This document shows, in pieces, positions 31,880-42,700 of a stretch of DNA of 64,000 bases (the first letter of the stretch is position 1; every line of letters begins with the position of its first letter). The notes beneath the pieces were generated by a model. It saw nothing but the letters and a program-made list of their open reading frames with translations. It ran no database searches and was not told the origin of the DNA. The DNA is from Piscicola geometra (Eukaryota; Annelida; Clitellata; Hirudinida; Piscicolidae): positions 15,062,695-15,126,694 of the forward strand of contig OX030956.1 in the NCBI GenBank assembly GCA_943735955.1. Direction: 5' to 3'. A program made the position numbers and the translations under genes.

Positions 31880-33345
31880 GGCAACCATCACTCTCCAACA
31901 ATAACCCATCCCGTTTGAACCGAACCCGACCTTCCTTGGAGTCAAGTATGACCGACTCTTGCACTTTGGCAATCACACAGACATGATAGTGGACAAGGCA
32001 AAGAAACAGAACAACTTCATCCGCAATTTCGGAGGAACGGAGTGGGGATGGAAAATAGTTGGGCAAAGCAGTGTGCACTGTGCACTGTAAAGGAGCATAA
32101 TGGAATACGCCAGCCCTGCAAGGACATCTTGGACGCCTAAAACCCACATCGCCAAGATCGAGAGGACTCAACTACGTGCTGCTAAAATCTTCACCTCTCT
32201 CACAGCAAGTACGCCCTCTGAAGCAGTCCTCGTTGAAGCAGACCTCGCCAACATGGAGTCGAGGTTTGATCAAGCTTCCCTTGAAAGGGCTGTTAAATGG
32301 GTGAGCTATGAGCAGGAAGACTGGAGGAATGCACTTGTGGAGAGACAAGTCACCAAGAAGCTGAAACAAAACAGCTGGAGCGCCAAATTCTTCCACCAAG
32401 CAAAGGGACTTCTCATAGAAGACCCATTGCATGAAGCGGTATACGAGCCCAAGCCACCTTGGTTCAACCTCCCTCTCAACATCAGCTACTCAAACACCAG
32501 CAAGCACGACCCTGGGCTTATTCAACTGGAAGCAGCCAAAGATGCAATTTCTCAAAAAGTTGATGTTTATCTACACTGACGGCCCAGTGAAAGGGGTGCC
32601 AAAGCACGGTGGTGCTGCGGTGGTGATGTACCAAGGGGACCAAAACGTTACTACCTGGAACAAGTACACAGGATCCAAGAGTAACTCATTAGACACTGAA
32701 ACAATTGCGGTTGATGAGGCTCTGAAATGACTGAGCGAGAGAGAGGATTGGAGCATGGCAAAAATCGTTTGTGACTTCAAGCCGCTTCTTTCATTAATGG
32801 CATCAAACTCTCCCTCTTCCCATTGAATCTCAGAACTAACTGGACAGTGTGCCAATCTGAACAAAAAGGTTCTCATCATTTGGTTACCAAGTCACTGCTC
32901 TTTGATCGGAAACGAAGAGGTTGATGCGGAGGCAGCTACAGGAAAGAAGTAACAGAGAACCCCTACCTAATCAAGCTGTATTAAGATCTGGGATCTGCCA
33001 AGCTGTCTCAAGTCACAGACCTCAAGAACACCATTTCAATAACGACAGAATGAATGGCATCTACAAAGGCAGGATCAAGAAAGCTGAGGAAGAGCTCTTC
33101 AAACTTGCTCGCTTCAACCTGAGCAGTTTTCGCACTGAGCACCACCCGGCGATCAGAGCCTACCAATGTAGAATAGGTCTAAGCCAAGACGACCTGTGCA
33201 GACTCTGCAAGACGGCCCAGGAGACAACTCATCTCTGGACAGACTGCCCAGCCCTGGAACCAGAAAGGGCAATACACGGGCTGGGCAGAAACACAAGAGA
33301 ATTGACACAAGAGCCTGGCAGGGCAGTGCAGCTGGTTGATGTAAT
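31880..33345 (+). mobile_element. I-clade-like LINE, 3' half with RNase H domain
   Basis: The frames run: RT thumb (FEPNPTFLGVKYDRLLHFG, 31905), IMEYASPAR...TPKTHIAKIERTQLRA (32100), RNase H (YTDGPVKGVPKHGGAAVVM at 32569, DTETIAVDEALK at 32692, VLIIWLPSHCSLIGNEEVD at 32866) and a C-terminal region with a CCHC-type finger (RIGLSQDDLCRLCKTAQETT, 33171). The RNase H downstream of RT and the terminal zinc finger are typical of I-group non-LTR elements. Internal stops (for example after 32730) and frameshifts make it a relic. Confidence 0.88.
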
Positions 33346-33349
33346 ACTC

Positions 33350-33525
33350 CGTAAACGGATAAAAGGTCCTCCGGATAAAAAGTCCTCGGATAAAAAGTCC
33401 TCGGATAAAAAGTCCTCCGGTTAAAAAGTCCTCCGGATAAAAAGTCCTCCGGTTAAAAAGTCCTCCGGATAAAAAGTCCTCCGGATAAAAAGCCCTCGGG
33501 ATAAAAAGTCCTCCGGATAAAAATC
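33350..33525. repeat. 16-bp tandem repeat (CCGGATAAAAAGTCCT)
   Basis: About ten units with GGATAAAAAG/GGTTAAAAAG variants. It directly follows the I-type LINE and may be its 3' UTR or tail. Confidence 0.93.
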
Positions 33526-33957
33526 TTCAAAAAATTACTTTTCAAGAAAAAATACGTGATTAATACGTGATCCTTGAAACTTTAAGAAAAAAATTTAATA
33601 CTTTTATCCAATGTTTGCTATATTTTTTCGTTCAATCTCGAAATTGCATTTGAATAGATTTGACTTGGTTGTGTTTGTTTCTTATTTTTAGCTTTTTTTA
33701 GAAATATCAAATAGAAGACATGAAACTTTCAGAGTTTTATGAGAAATGTGGTTAGAGCTCCCTGGAGGGTAAGAATAATCGGGAATAAGAAGTGCTTTTT
33801 ATATAATTTTAATAATTTTAATGAATGTAAATAATTGTTAGAAATATTTTTAATTTACAAATACTGAGGAGAGACTAATTAATTAATAAATATCAAATAG
33901 AAGACATGAAACTTTCGGAGTTGTATGTGAAATGTGGTTAGAGCTCCAAGGAAGAAA

Positions 33958-34030
33958 ATCAATCAATCAATCAATCACTAATAATTTATATAGCGCCCTT
34001 TACTAATCGCACAAAAGCGTTCAGAATGGA
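33958..34030 (-). mobile_element. LINE family B 3' tail
   Basis: AATCAATCAATCAATCACTA, then ATAATTTATATAGCGCCCTTT and CACAAAAGCG. It matches the tail of the 25.5-kb element closely and is inserted in one unit of the 200-bp repeats. Confidence 0.8.
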
Positions 34031-34404
34031 ATAATCGGAAAGAAGAACTTTTTTTATATAATTTTATTAATTTTAATGAATGTAAAAAAAATTTTAGAAA
34101 TTTTTTTAATTAACATATACAAAGAAGAGACTAATTAATTAAGAAATATCAAATAGAAGACATTAATAATCTGGAGGAAAAAGTGCTAGGGCTTCAGATT
34201 GAGCACTAGTGCAAAGCTTGCAAGCTTCCACTGGAGGAAGAAGTGCTTTTTATATAAGACTAATTAATTATTTTAAATATTTTGTAGCAAATGTAAGAAA
34301 TATCACATAGAATACATAAATAATCTGGAGGAAGAAGTGCTAGGGTGTTAGATTGAGCTCCAGTGCAAAGCTTGCAAGCACCCACTGGAAGAAGAAGTGC
34401 ATTT

Positions 34405-34615
34405 TACATAATTTTATTCATTTTTTACATAATTTTATTCACTTTTTACATAATTTTATTCACTTTTTACATAATTTTATTCACTTTTTACATAATTTTA
34501 TTCACTTTTTATATTATTTTATTAACTTTTTATATTATTTTATTAACTTGTTGTATTATTTATTTTTTTAAACATTATTTTATTAACTTTTTATATAATT
34601 TAATTAACTTTTATG
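34405..34615. repeat. 21-bp tandem repeat (CACTTTTTACATAATTTTATT)
   Basis: About ten units, increasingly diverged to the right. Open frames reading FYIILFT are repeat artefacts. Confidence 0.9.
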
Positions 34616-34899
34616 TCATTTTATTAATTTTAATGAATGTAAAATAATGTTTATAAAAAATTATAATGATCAAATACTAAGAAAAGACTAATTAATTATT
34701 TTAAATATTTTGTAGCCAACTTAGGAAATATCAAATAGAAGACATAATAATCTAGAAGAAGAAGTGCTAGGACCTCAGATTGAGCACCAGTGCAAATCTT
34801 GCAAGCACCCACTGGCTACCTACTTCACCAGGCAGATGAGCTCTGCAGTTGAAGGACATACTGTCTTCTGAACGACTCTTCTAAATATGAAAATAAATG

Positions 34900-35445
34900 A
34901 AATAGTTATTTAATTAATTTATTAAAATAGTAAATTTTTTTATTATTTTGGTTAAATCAGTCATTCAGTCAGTCAGTCAGTCTATAGGACTATAAGCTGG
35001 AGTCTTGAACAACATTGGGTGCTTCAGTTTCTGTTTTTGCTACATCTAGAATAGACTATTTTAACTCATTTTATTATGGTTAATAATATTTTGAAGCCTT
35101 TAGTATTTATATTATTAATTTATAAAACGATAAAAATAATATTTTTAGTTGAATAATATATAGTATTTATTTTATTAATTTATAAAAATAATATTTTACA
35201 TTTATAAAATTTTGAATAAATCAGTCAGTCAGACTATAGGCTATGTTCTTAGACCAGCGCAAATACAATTCGACCAGGGCAAAGTTGATTTCTAAAATAT
35301 TCAGTACCTTTTTCTAGTGAAAAGTGTGAAAGTATAAAACTCTTTGTGTAAAATTTAAACCAAATAACACTTTCTTTCCCATTCAAAAAATTCAATAATT
35401 AAAATAAATTTATAAAAGTATAAGCGATTCATACCTCAAAGTAAA
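34900..35445. other. AT-rich sequence with (CAGT)n patches
   Basis: CAGTCAGTCAGTCAGTCTAT at about 34964 and CAGTCAGTCAGACTATAGG at 35221 may be tails of another LINE family. Nothing else recognised. Confidence 0.4.
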
Positions 35446-35449
35446 TCTT

Positions 35450-36188
35450 CGACGTTGCTATTGACAACGTCATTGACGCATTACTTCAAATCGTTCCAGA
35501 CGGTAAGAAGTCGCCCCTTCAGTTCATTGACGTTGTCTTTGGTTTGGTCTACCCGCTGCTACATTTCTCTCCAAATTTTGAAGTCAACGGTGTTAAGATC
35601 TGGACTTTCTGGTGGTTATAGATTTTGGAGAATGAATGCAGGTGTCTCTTACTGACTTTCTGACGCGCCCGGTGTAATGGCGCGCCATCTTGCTGAAAGA
35701 CGAAGAAGTTACCTGAAATGTTCCTTATTACAAGCAGTAGCTCTTCTCTCAGCAGAACATTTCTGTAATATGCACTTTTGATTTTAGCTCAAGGCGCAAC
35801 AAAAATCATATTCGTACGGCCAAGCCGACAGAAACCATCACAGAATGGCCGAAAGTTGAACGCGTTCTCAACATAGGTAAATTTAAACATAAATATGAAA
35901 AATGAACCATTTTAGAGCCAAAAAATTAAATTTGATATGTAAAAAATTTCTAGAATTGAAAAAGTAAAAACATTTTTATGTGTTTTATAATATCGTTTTT
36001 GCTAATTTTACAATTTTTAAGGTTCGCTAGATAAAAAACTGCATATTAAAGAAATCGTAATAAACTTTCTGAAATCTTATTTCTCATTCCTAACTGTGTG
36101 AAACTGTGAGAAAAAATTGAGAATCGATTAATATTTGCCAAAGTTATAGACAAATATAGTGGCATGTTTTTTTTGACATACAGTGTAG
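35450..36188 (-). mobile_element. Tc1/mariner transposase relic
   Basis: Minus-strand frames spell the C-terminal half of a Tc1/mariner transposase: HSVMVSVGL (35850), EKSYCL...GTFQVTS, FSKMARHYTG (corresponding to the usual QQDGAPAH block), PDLNTVDFKIWREM-like sequence (35580) and NELKGRLLTVWNDLKQ.VIDDV (35460-35530), across frameshifts and stops. At 36160-36188 the minus strand starts TACACTGTATGTCAAAAAAA, a mariner-like terminal sequence. The matching 3' end was not found. Confidence 0.8.
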
Positions 36189-36282
36189 TTTGTTATCTTC
36201 CTGGGTTGAAATACTTCGGTAAGAGGCATCCTAAAATAAAGTATCCAAAACAAAGTTTGTGATTTTTTTTGACTGGAATCAA

Positions 36283-36375
36283 CAAATCAATCAATCAATT
36301 TCAGGCATTTATATAGCGCTTTTTATCTAATTCAAAAGCGCTTTTCAAATAAATTTGTTAAATAAAACGGTTTTT
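36283..36375 (-). mobile_element. LINE family B 3' tail
   Basis: AATCAATCAATCAATTTCAG, then TTATATAGCGCTTTTTATCT and AATTCAAAAGCGCTTTTC, a clean copy of the AGCGCTTTT...AAAAGCGCT hairpin. Confidence 0.82.
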
Positions 36376-36604
36376 AGACCACTACCAATATATGTATTAC
36401 ATCAATTTAAATATTTTTAAAAAAATCAAAAAAACATTCAATCTCACCCACTGCCAAAAAATCACAATCTGCACCAATAAAAAATTCAAACATCACCACA
36501 GTACCAACACTCATACCACAGCAAAATCATCACCAAATCATCCTCAAAACCACAAAACACAGTCATCATTCTTCTCAATTTCCTGTCTTGCCACTGGTGC
36601 CGAG

Positions 36605-38196
36605 TAGAGGTCGGACCGGGTACCCGATCTGACCGGGTACCCGTGGGACTCCCGCGGAAACGGGAATGAAAATTAATTTCGGGAAGGGAAAAGTCGGGAA
36701 CCGGGAATAGGTTTTCGGGACGGGAACGGGAATCAACATTCAAATCGGGAACGGGAAAAGACGGGAACGGGAATCAACTTTTGAATCGGGAACAGGTAAA
36801 ACGTAAATAAAAGTTATTGGGTTTGGATTCTTTAGCAATGTTTTTTCAGCAAACTTCTAAGTATGGAAATCTTTATTTCATCGATACTCCGTACTTAAAA
36901 TAAGTATCAAACGCAATAGAAATGTATAGCCATTGCCAATGTCAAAATCTCTAACACTACATTTGAAGTTGTTATGGTGAGTCCATATATAAGGGAGATT
37001 AGAACAAATGTGATAGGTGATATGAAAACTTGTCAGATTAAATCAAAATGGTCAGTTATATTATTTTTACTTTACAAATTAATACTTTGAATTAGAATGA
37101 TTAATTTCCAAATGATTGCTCAGTTGATCATTTCGACAAAAGAAAAGATGCCCATTGATTTTATTCATATGGCAGCATGTCTGTTGCCTCCCCAGTATGA
37201 AAGAATAATAGGAAAAAAGTTTGGGATAGAAAATAAATAAATACTAAAACTTTCATTAGAGAAAATTTAATTCTATTTTGTACAGCCAGACCAAGCTGCA
37301 GTGCCATTGAGAAAAAAAACAAATGATGGTTATTTAGACCTATTATGTTTGTTTTCATAACGTAAAAATTATAATAAAATTATTATCCTATCAAATTATA
37401 CGAATGATTTTATATTTGCAGTTTTGGAGAATAAGAATGTTGTCAAAAAACGTATTTCTAACATTATTGAAGAATTAATAATAATGAAAGAAGAAAAAAA
37501 TTCAGAAGAAGATGAATTGTACAAATATTCACAACTACGTCCCACCAAAATTGAAGATGATAAAGATTTTTTATTTTATTTGAGTAAAATGAGCAATTTT
37601 CAAATACTACAAGAAGTAGTCAAATTTTTTTTTAGTATATCTGCAAGTTATATTCCCTGAGAACGGAATTTTTCAATATGTGGTCGTTTAACTTCAGACC
37701 CAAAATCATCCAATTTGAAAGCTAAAACTCTTTACGGTTTAACCCGTGTGAAAAGCAATAAAGACTTGATTGAATTACTCAAAAACAATGACTAACTTCA
37801 ATACTTTCATTTCACTAAATATTTGAAATTTAAATCGTGTTTTTTTTTAAATTTTATTAAAAGAAATATTCTCTGACTTTCAAATAATACATTTTAAGAA
37901 ATGTTAGAATTAGCAAGTTTGGGACCAGTGAAAACGGCAGCGAAACTGAATAAAAAAACGAAAAAGTTTCGGGAACGGGTCGGGACCGAGAATCGAGTTG
38001 CGGGAACGGGACGGGATGGGAATCAAAATTCTGATGTCTCATCGGAAACGGGACGGGACGGGAAAACAAATTTCGGGAACGGGACGGGACGGGAATCAAA
38101 ATTCTGATGTCCCATCGGGAACGGGACGGGACGGGAAAAACAATTTCGGGAACGGGACGGGACCGGGAATGAAAAATCGTCCATGTCCGACCTCTA
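36605..38196 (+). mobile_element. hAT element copy 2, 1,592 bp, 8-bp target duplication
   Basis: Same ends as copy 1 (TAGAGGTCGGAC ... GTCCGACCTCTA) flanked by the direct duplication GTGCCGAG (36597-36604 and 38197-38204). It has the same internal organisation: CGGGAACGGGA subterminal repeats, a SNF..QEVVKFFFSISASYIP dimerisation relic (37,590-37,680) and ISNIIEELIIMKEEKNSEED (37,450-37,510). The relic is broken at a TGA after SYIP. It has the same total length as copy 1. Confidence 0.93.
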
Positions 38197-38199
38197 GTG

Positions 38200-38295
38200 C
38201 CGAGGCTGCCATAGAGGGTGAAGGAGAAGTCCTTGCCAACACTGGAACTGCTGCTGCTATGGATGGATTTCTCCTTCATGTCGCAGCTCACTTGA
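38200..38295 (-). other. Host coding-like fragment interrupted by hAT copy 2
   Basis: Minus frame from 38291: MSCDMKEKSIHSSSSSSVGK, then DFSFTLYGSLGT, ending at the hAT insertion. Beyond the element the frame closes within a few codons. It resembles the fragment at 19.8 kb. The FSFTLYGSLGTSGK part is vaguely PLAT-domain-like, but the evidence is weak. Confidence 0.3.
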
Positions 38296-38444
38296 TTTGC
38301 TGCGGCAATTCCTTGACAGATTCAAAACAACCAACATTCGCATAAAAAACATTCTAATTAATAAAATGTAATTTTTATTTAGACTTGAGATTATAATATT
38401 TTAATATCCTATTCCCAAAACCGTTTATTCTACAAATTTATTTG

Positions 38445-38469
38445 AGCGGCTGCCAAAAAGGCAGCCGCT
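38445..38469. repeat. GC-rich 10-bp hairpin
   Basis: AGCGGCTGCC-AAAAA-GGCAGCCGCT, a perfect stem in otherwise AT-rich DNA. Confidence 0.9.
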
Positions 38470-38474
38470 AACAA

Positions 38475-39775
38475 AAGGTCCCAAAACAGTGCCTCACATG
38501 TTTTCTAAGCAATCTGGGTTCTGGCCGGTCAGTATTGCTGCATGAAATATTAGCTCGATATGGATAACCCTCAGCCGAACACCATATCCAATTTGTACCC
38601 AACTCTTATTTGCTAACCACGAAAAAACCTTTTAGCTCTTTGGTGTCTGTAGTATGAAACTATGGATAAATAAATACCCAGCTTATTATCGAAAAAACGT
38701 AACTGTTTCAGGGGTATATTTAATTTATCATATATTATATTATATATAATTATATTATAATATATTATTCTACTATTATGTATATTGATGATAGTTTAAC
38801 AACTTTAAATACCGAAAGATTTTTATTGTCAGCTAAATAACTTAATTTTTTAATTTTGTTATACGATTTTTCTAATACTAATGAGTGACCCAACGTTCGC
38901 GAAATGGAACATAGCGACAAAAATGCAATTTTAATGAAAACAATAAAATTAATTTTCAATTTTGTAACACCTATGAAATCATTAATCAAGTAGTAACAGA
39001 AAAAAGTTAAACTCACATCTGTTATCAATTCAGCAACAAAACAACAAATCGAAAATAAAATACATGAAAATTATGTTTTACCACCCAATTTAGTCTGAAA
39101 TATCTTGTTGAAAATTCAAAATATCTTTTTACAATTTTTTCTTAAATAACAACAAACATCTTGACTTAGCGAGGAGTAAAAATTAAACTTTCTTCTAAAA
39201 CGCTTCATTGTCCAATTTAGGACTTTAAGATATGTTCCACTTTGGAAAAGTTGGATCAATAAAGGTTAAATTTAATTTAGATCACGGGTTAAGAGTTGGG
39301 GTTAAGGATTAGAGTAAGGGATTGTAGTTAGGGGTGTAATTAAGAGTTAAAGGTTGGAGTTAGGGGTTAAGATTAGCGTAGAGGATAGAGTTAGGGCTCT
39401 TTTGAAAATGTTGTTAAAAAAAATTTTGTTTGGAAATTATCATAAATATAACAAAGTGTAATTGTTTCGTCATAAAATCTTTACGGAAAATAAAAAAAAT
39501 CGCATGTTTTCTTCAGTGACAATTACACTAAAGAGAAAGTAGCCTTATTTGTTATTTTTTGTAGAAATTTCATGACGGAAAATAAAATCTTGCGAAAAAA
39601 CTTGCATCAATTCCTTTCAATTCAAACCTTCAAGGTTTGTGCCATCCCAGTTATGATGACGAGAACTAAAAAAACTCATCAGTGTTTTTGAAGATTCTTA
39701 AATGAACTTTATCAAAGTTAAAATAAATAGAATGACCATAGATGAATGAAATCCGATTTAACCCGCTTTCATACA
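38475..39775. other. Downstream of BET1, no gene seen
   Basis: AT-rich, with a patch of degenerate GGGTTAAG/GTTAGGGG repeats at 39290-39400 that resembles, but is not, telomeric repeat. Confidence 0.5.
39290..39400. repeat. Degenerate GGTTAGGG-like patch
   Basis: GGGTTAAGAGTTGGGGTTAA and similar. Comparable patches, one inverted, lie at about 44225-44425 (CCTAACCCC strand) and 47690-47755. This is interstitial low-complexity sequence, not telomere. Confidence 0.6.
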
Positions 39776-39779
39776 TTTA

Positions 39780-42700
39780 TCATGCTCGGACCCAAGAGAC
39801 TATATGATAGAACACAAAGAATATAATGATGAGAAATAATATAAGATAGCACATGAGTTTGCGGTTTCCTTTGCTAGACTGCACCATACTACCCAAGCGC
39901 TTCATAGTTCCAGATAAGAATCCTGTTGTGCCGTCAAAATCATCCCCCTGTGGTATTTGAAAATACCTTTTTATTATTAACATTATTATTTAAACAAACG
40001 ATTTATTTTAAAATCTTATATATGCTACAAGCAATTTATAGAATCTGACAATCCATGGAATGCCTGATTCAATCAGTCATTCTGTGGCATTTTTTTAAGG
40101 ATTTATCGAATAAAATGCAATTCATCTTAAACTTTTAACAATAAAACAAAAAAATGCTATTCATCTTTAACTTGTTGCATTGAGCTATGAAACAGTAGAA
40201 AAAATAATTTAAAATTGTACTTAATTGTTTTTCTCGATTTATTAAATAATATGCCATTCATCTTTAACTTTTTGGAATAAACTATTAAACTGAATAAAAT
40301 ATCAAAACAAAATGGCAAGCAACGATTTTTTTTTGAATTTGCCTGATCGAATTAGACAATCCATGGATGCTTTAAAATGTTATGAATTCCATGGAATTCT
40401 TAATTCTACACATTGCTTGTAACATATACAAATATTCTAACCATTTCTGAAAGGTATCTGTTTGAATCCTTTGTCTCTTTTTCCATATCTACAGCTATCT
40501 GTTAAGATAGTCAGACAGGTTAACATATAATGGAAAAAAACATGATTTGCATGAAAAACAATGACTTACATTGACTTCGACGACGCATGACGATGGATTA
40601 AATTTTAATTTCCAAAATATGTCGTAGATTAAAGTATTAAAGCAGAATATTACACTATTACAGTAAAATTTACTATACGAATGGGCATGATTTCGTTATT
40701 TACAGTGAATATATGTGAAGTTAAAATATATTATTAAATATTGTACAATATTTTTTTTACAATTATTAAATACTAAATAAATTATTAAACACAAAATAAA
40801 TTACTAAATTGAAATTAAAAATATTGTAAAAAAAAATAACATTATTTAAAAAAAATTAAATTATAAAAAAATTAAAATTATTAAAAAAAACTAAAATTAG
40901 AAAAAAAATTACAATTATTGAAAAAAATTAAAATTATGTAAAAAAAATAATTATTATTTAAAAAAATTTAAATTATTTTTTAAAATTATCATTATTTAAA
41001 AAAAGTAAAATTATTAAAAAAATAAATAGTTAAAAAAATTCAAATAACTTTAAAAAAGTAAAATTATTTTGAAAAATTGAACTTATTTAAAAAAATTAGA
41101 AATGTTTTAAAAAATTAAAATTATTTAAAAAAATTAAAATTGTTTTAAAAAATTAAAATTACTTTAAAAAAATATAATTATTTTCAAAAAATAAAATTAT
41201 TTTTACAAATTAAAATTATTTAAAAAAATTAAAATTAATTTAAAAAATTAAAATTATTTTAAAAAATTAAAATTATTTTAAAAAATTAAAATTAATTTTA
41301 AAAAATAAAATTATTTTTATAAATTAAAGTTATTTTTACAAATTAAAATTATTTTTCAAAATTAAAATTATTTTAAAGAATTAAAATTATTTTATAGAAT
41401 TAAAATTAATTTTAACAATTAAAATTAATTTTAACAATTAAAATTAATTTTAACAATTAAAATTAATTTTAACAATTAAAATTAATTTTAACAATTAAAA
41501 TTAATTTTTAAAAATTAAAAGTAATTTTAAAAATTAAAATTAATTTTAAAAATTAAAATTAATTTTAAAAATTAAAATTAATTTTAAAAATTAAAATTAA
41601 TTTTAACAATTAAAATTAATTTTAAAAATTAAAATTAATTTTAAAAATTAAAATTAATTTTAAAAATTAAAATTATTTTAACAAATTAAAATTATTTTAA
41701 AAAATTGAAATTATTTTAAAAAACTGAAATTATTTTTAAAAATTGAAATTATTTTTAAAAAGTTGAATTATTTTAAAAAATTAAAATTATTTTGACAAAT
41801 TAAAATTATTTTAAAAAATTAAAATTATTTTAAAAAATTAAAATTATTTTAAAAAATTAAAATTATTTTTAAAAATTAAAATTATTTTTAAAAATTAAAA
41901 TTATTTTTAAAATTAAAATTATTTTTAAAAATTAAAATTATTTTTAAAAATTAAAATTAATTTTGAAAATTAAAATTAATTTTGAAAATTAAAATTAATT
42001 TTGAAAACTAAAATTATTTTAACAAATTAAAATTATTTTAACAAATTAAAATTATTTTAACAAATTAAAATTATTTTAACAAATTAAAATTATTTTAACA
42101 AATTAAAATTACTTAAAAAAATAAAATCATTTAAAAAAATTGAAATTACTAAAAAAAATAAAATTATTTTAACAAATTAAAATTATTTTAAAAAATTGAA
42201 ATTATTTTTAAAAATTAAAATTATTTTAAAAAATTAAAATTATTTTAAAAAATTAAAATTATTTTAAAAAATTAAAATTATTTTAAAAAATTAAAATTAT
42301 TTTAAAAAATTGAAATTATTTTAAAAAATTAAAATTATTTTAAGAAATTAAAATTATTTAAAAAAATTGATATTATTTTTACAAATTGAAATTATTTTTA
42401 AAAATTGAAATTATTTTAACAAATTGCAATTATTTTAAAAAATTAAAATTATTATAACAAATTAAAATTATTTTAAAATATTAAAACTATTTTAAAAAAT
42501 TAAAATTATTTTAAAATATTAAAACTATTTTTAAAAATTAAAATTATTTTAAAAAATTAAAATTATTTTAAAAAATTAAAAGTATTTTAAAAAATTAAAA
42601 TTATTTTAAAAAATTAAAATTATTTTAAAAAATTAAAATTATTTTAACAAATTAAAATTATTTTAAAAAATTAAAATTATTTTTAAAAATTAAAATTATT

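Larger units (their letters stand above)
33700..34810. repeat. Diverged ~200-bp tandem repeats
   Basis: Repeated blocks: TATCAAATAGAAGACAT, then GTTAGAGCTCC or GATTGAGC..CAGTGCAAAGCTTG, GAAGAAGTGCTTTTTATATA and TTTTAATGAATGTAAA. About five degenerate copies, one interrupted by a LINE B tail. Confidence 0.75.

Noticed and set aside
31449..31986. Long open frames on both strands with Thr/Cys/His or Val/His repeats
   Set aside because: They are produced by the 15-bp array, whose unit is a multiple of three; every frame is open.
38765..39028. 87-codon minus-strand open frame
   Set aside because: Low-complexity Ile/Lys/Leu-rich chance frame in AT-rich sequence, no splice or family support.
39290..39400. 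Interstitial telomere repeat
   Set aside because: GGTTAG-like words are irregular and never form a clean TTAGGG array.
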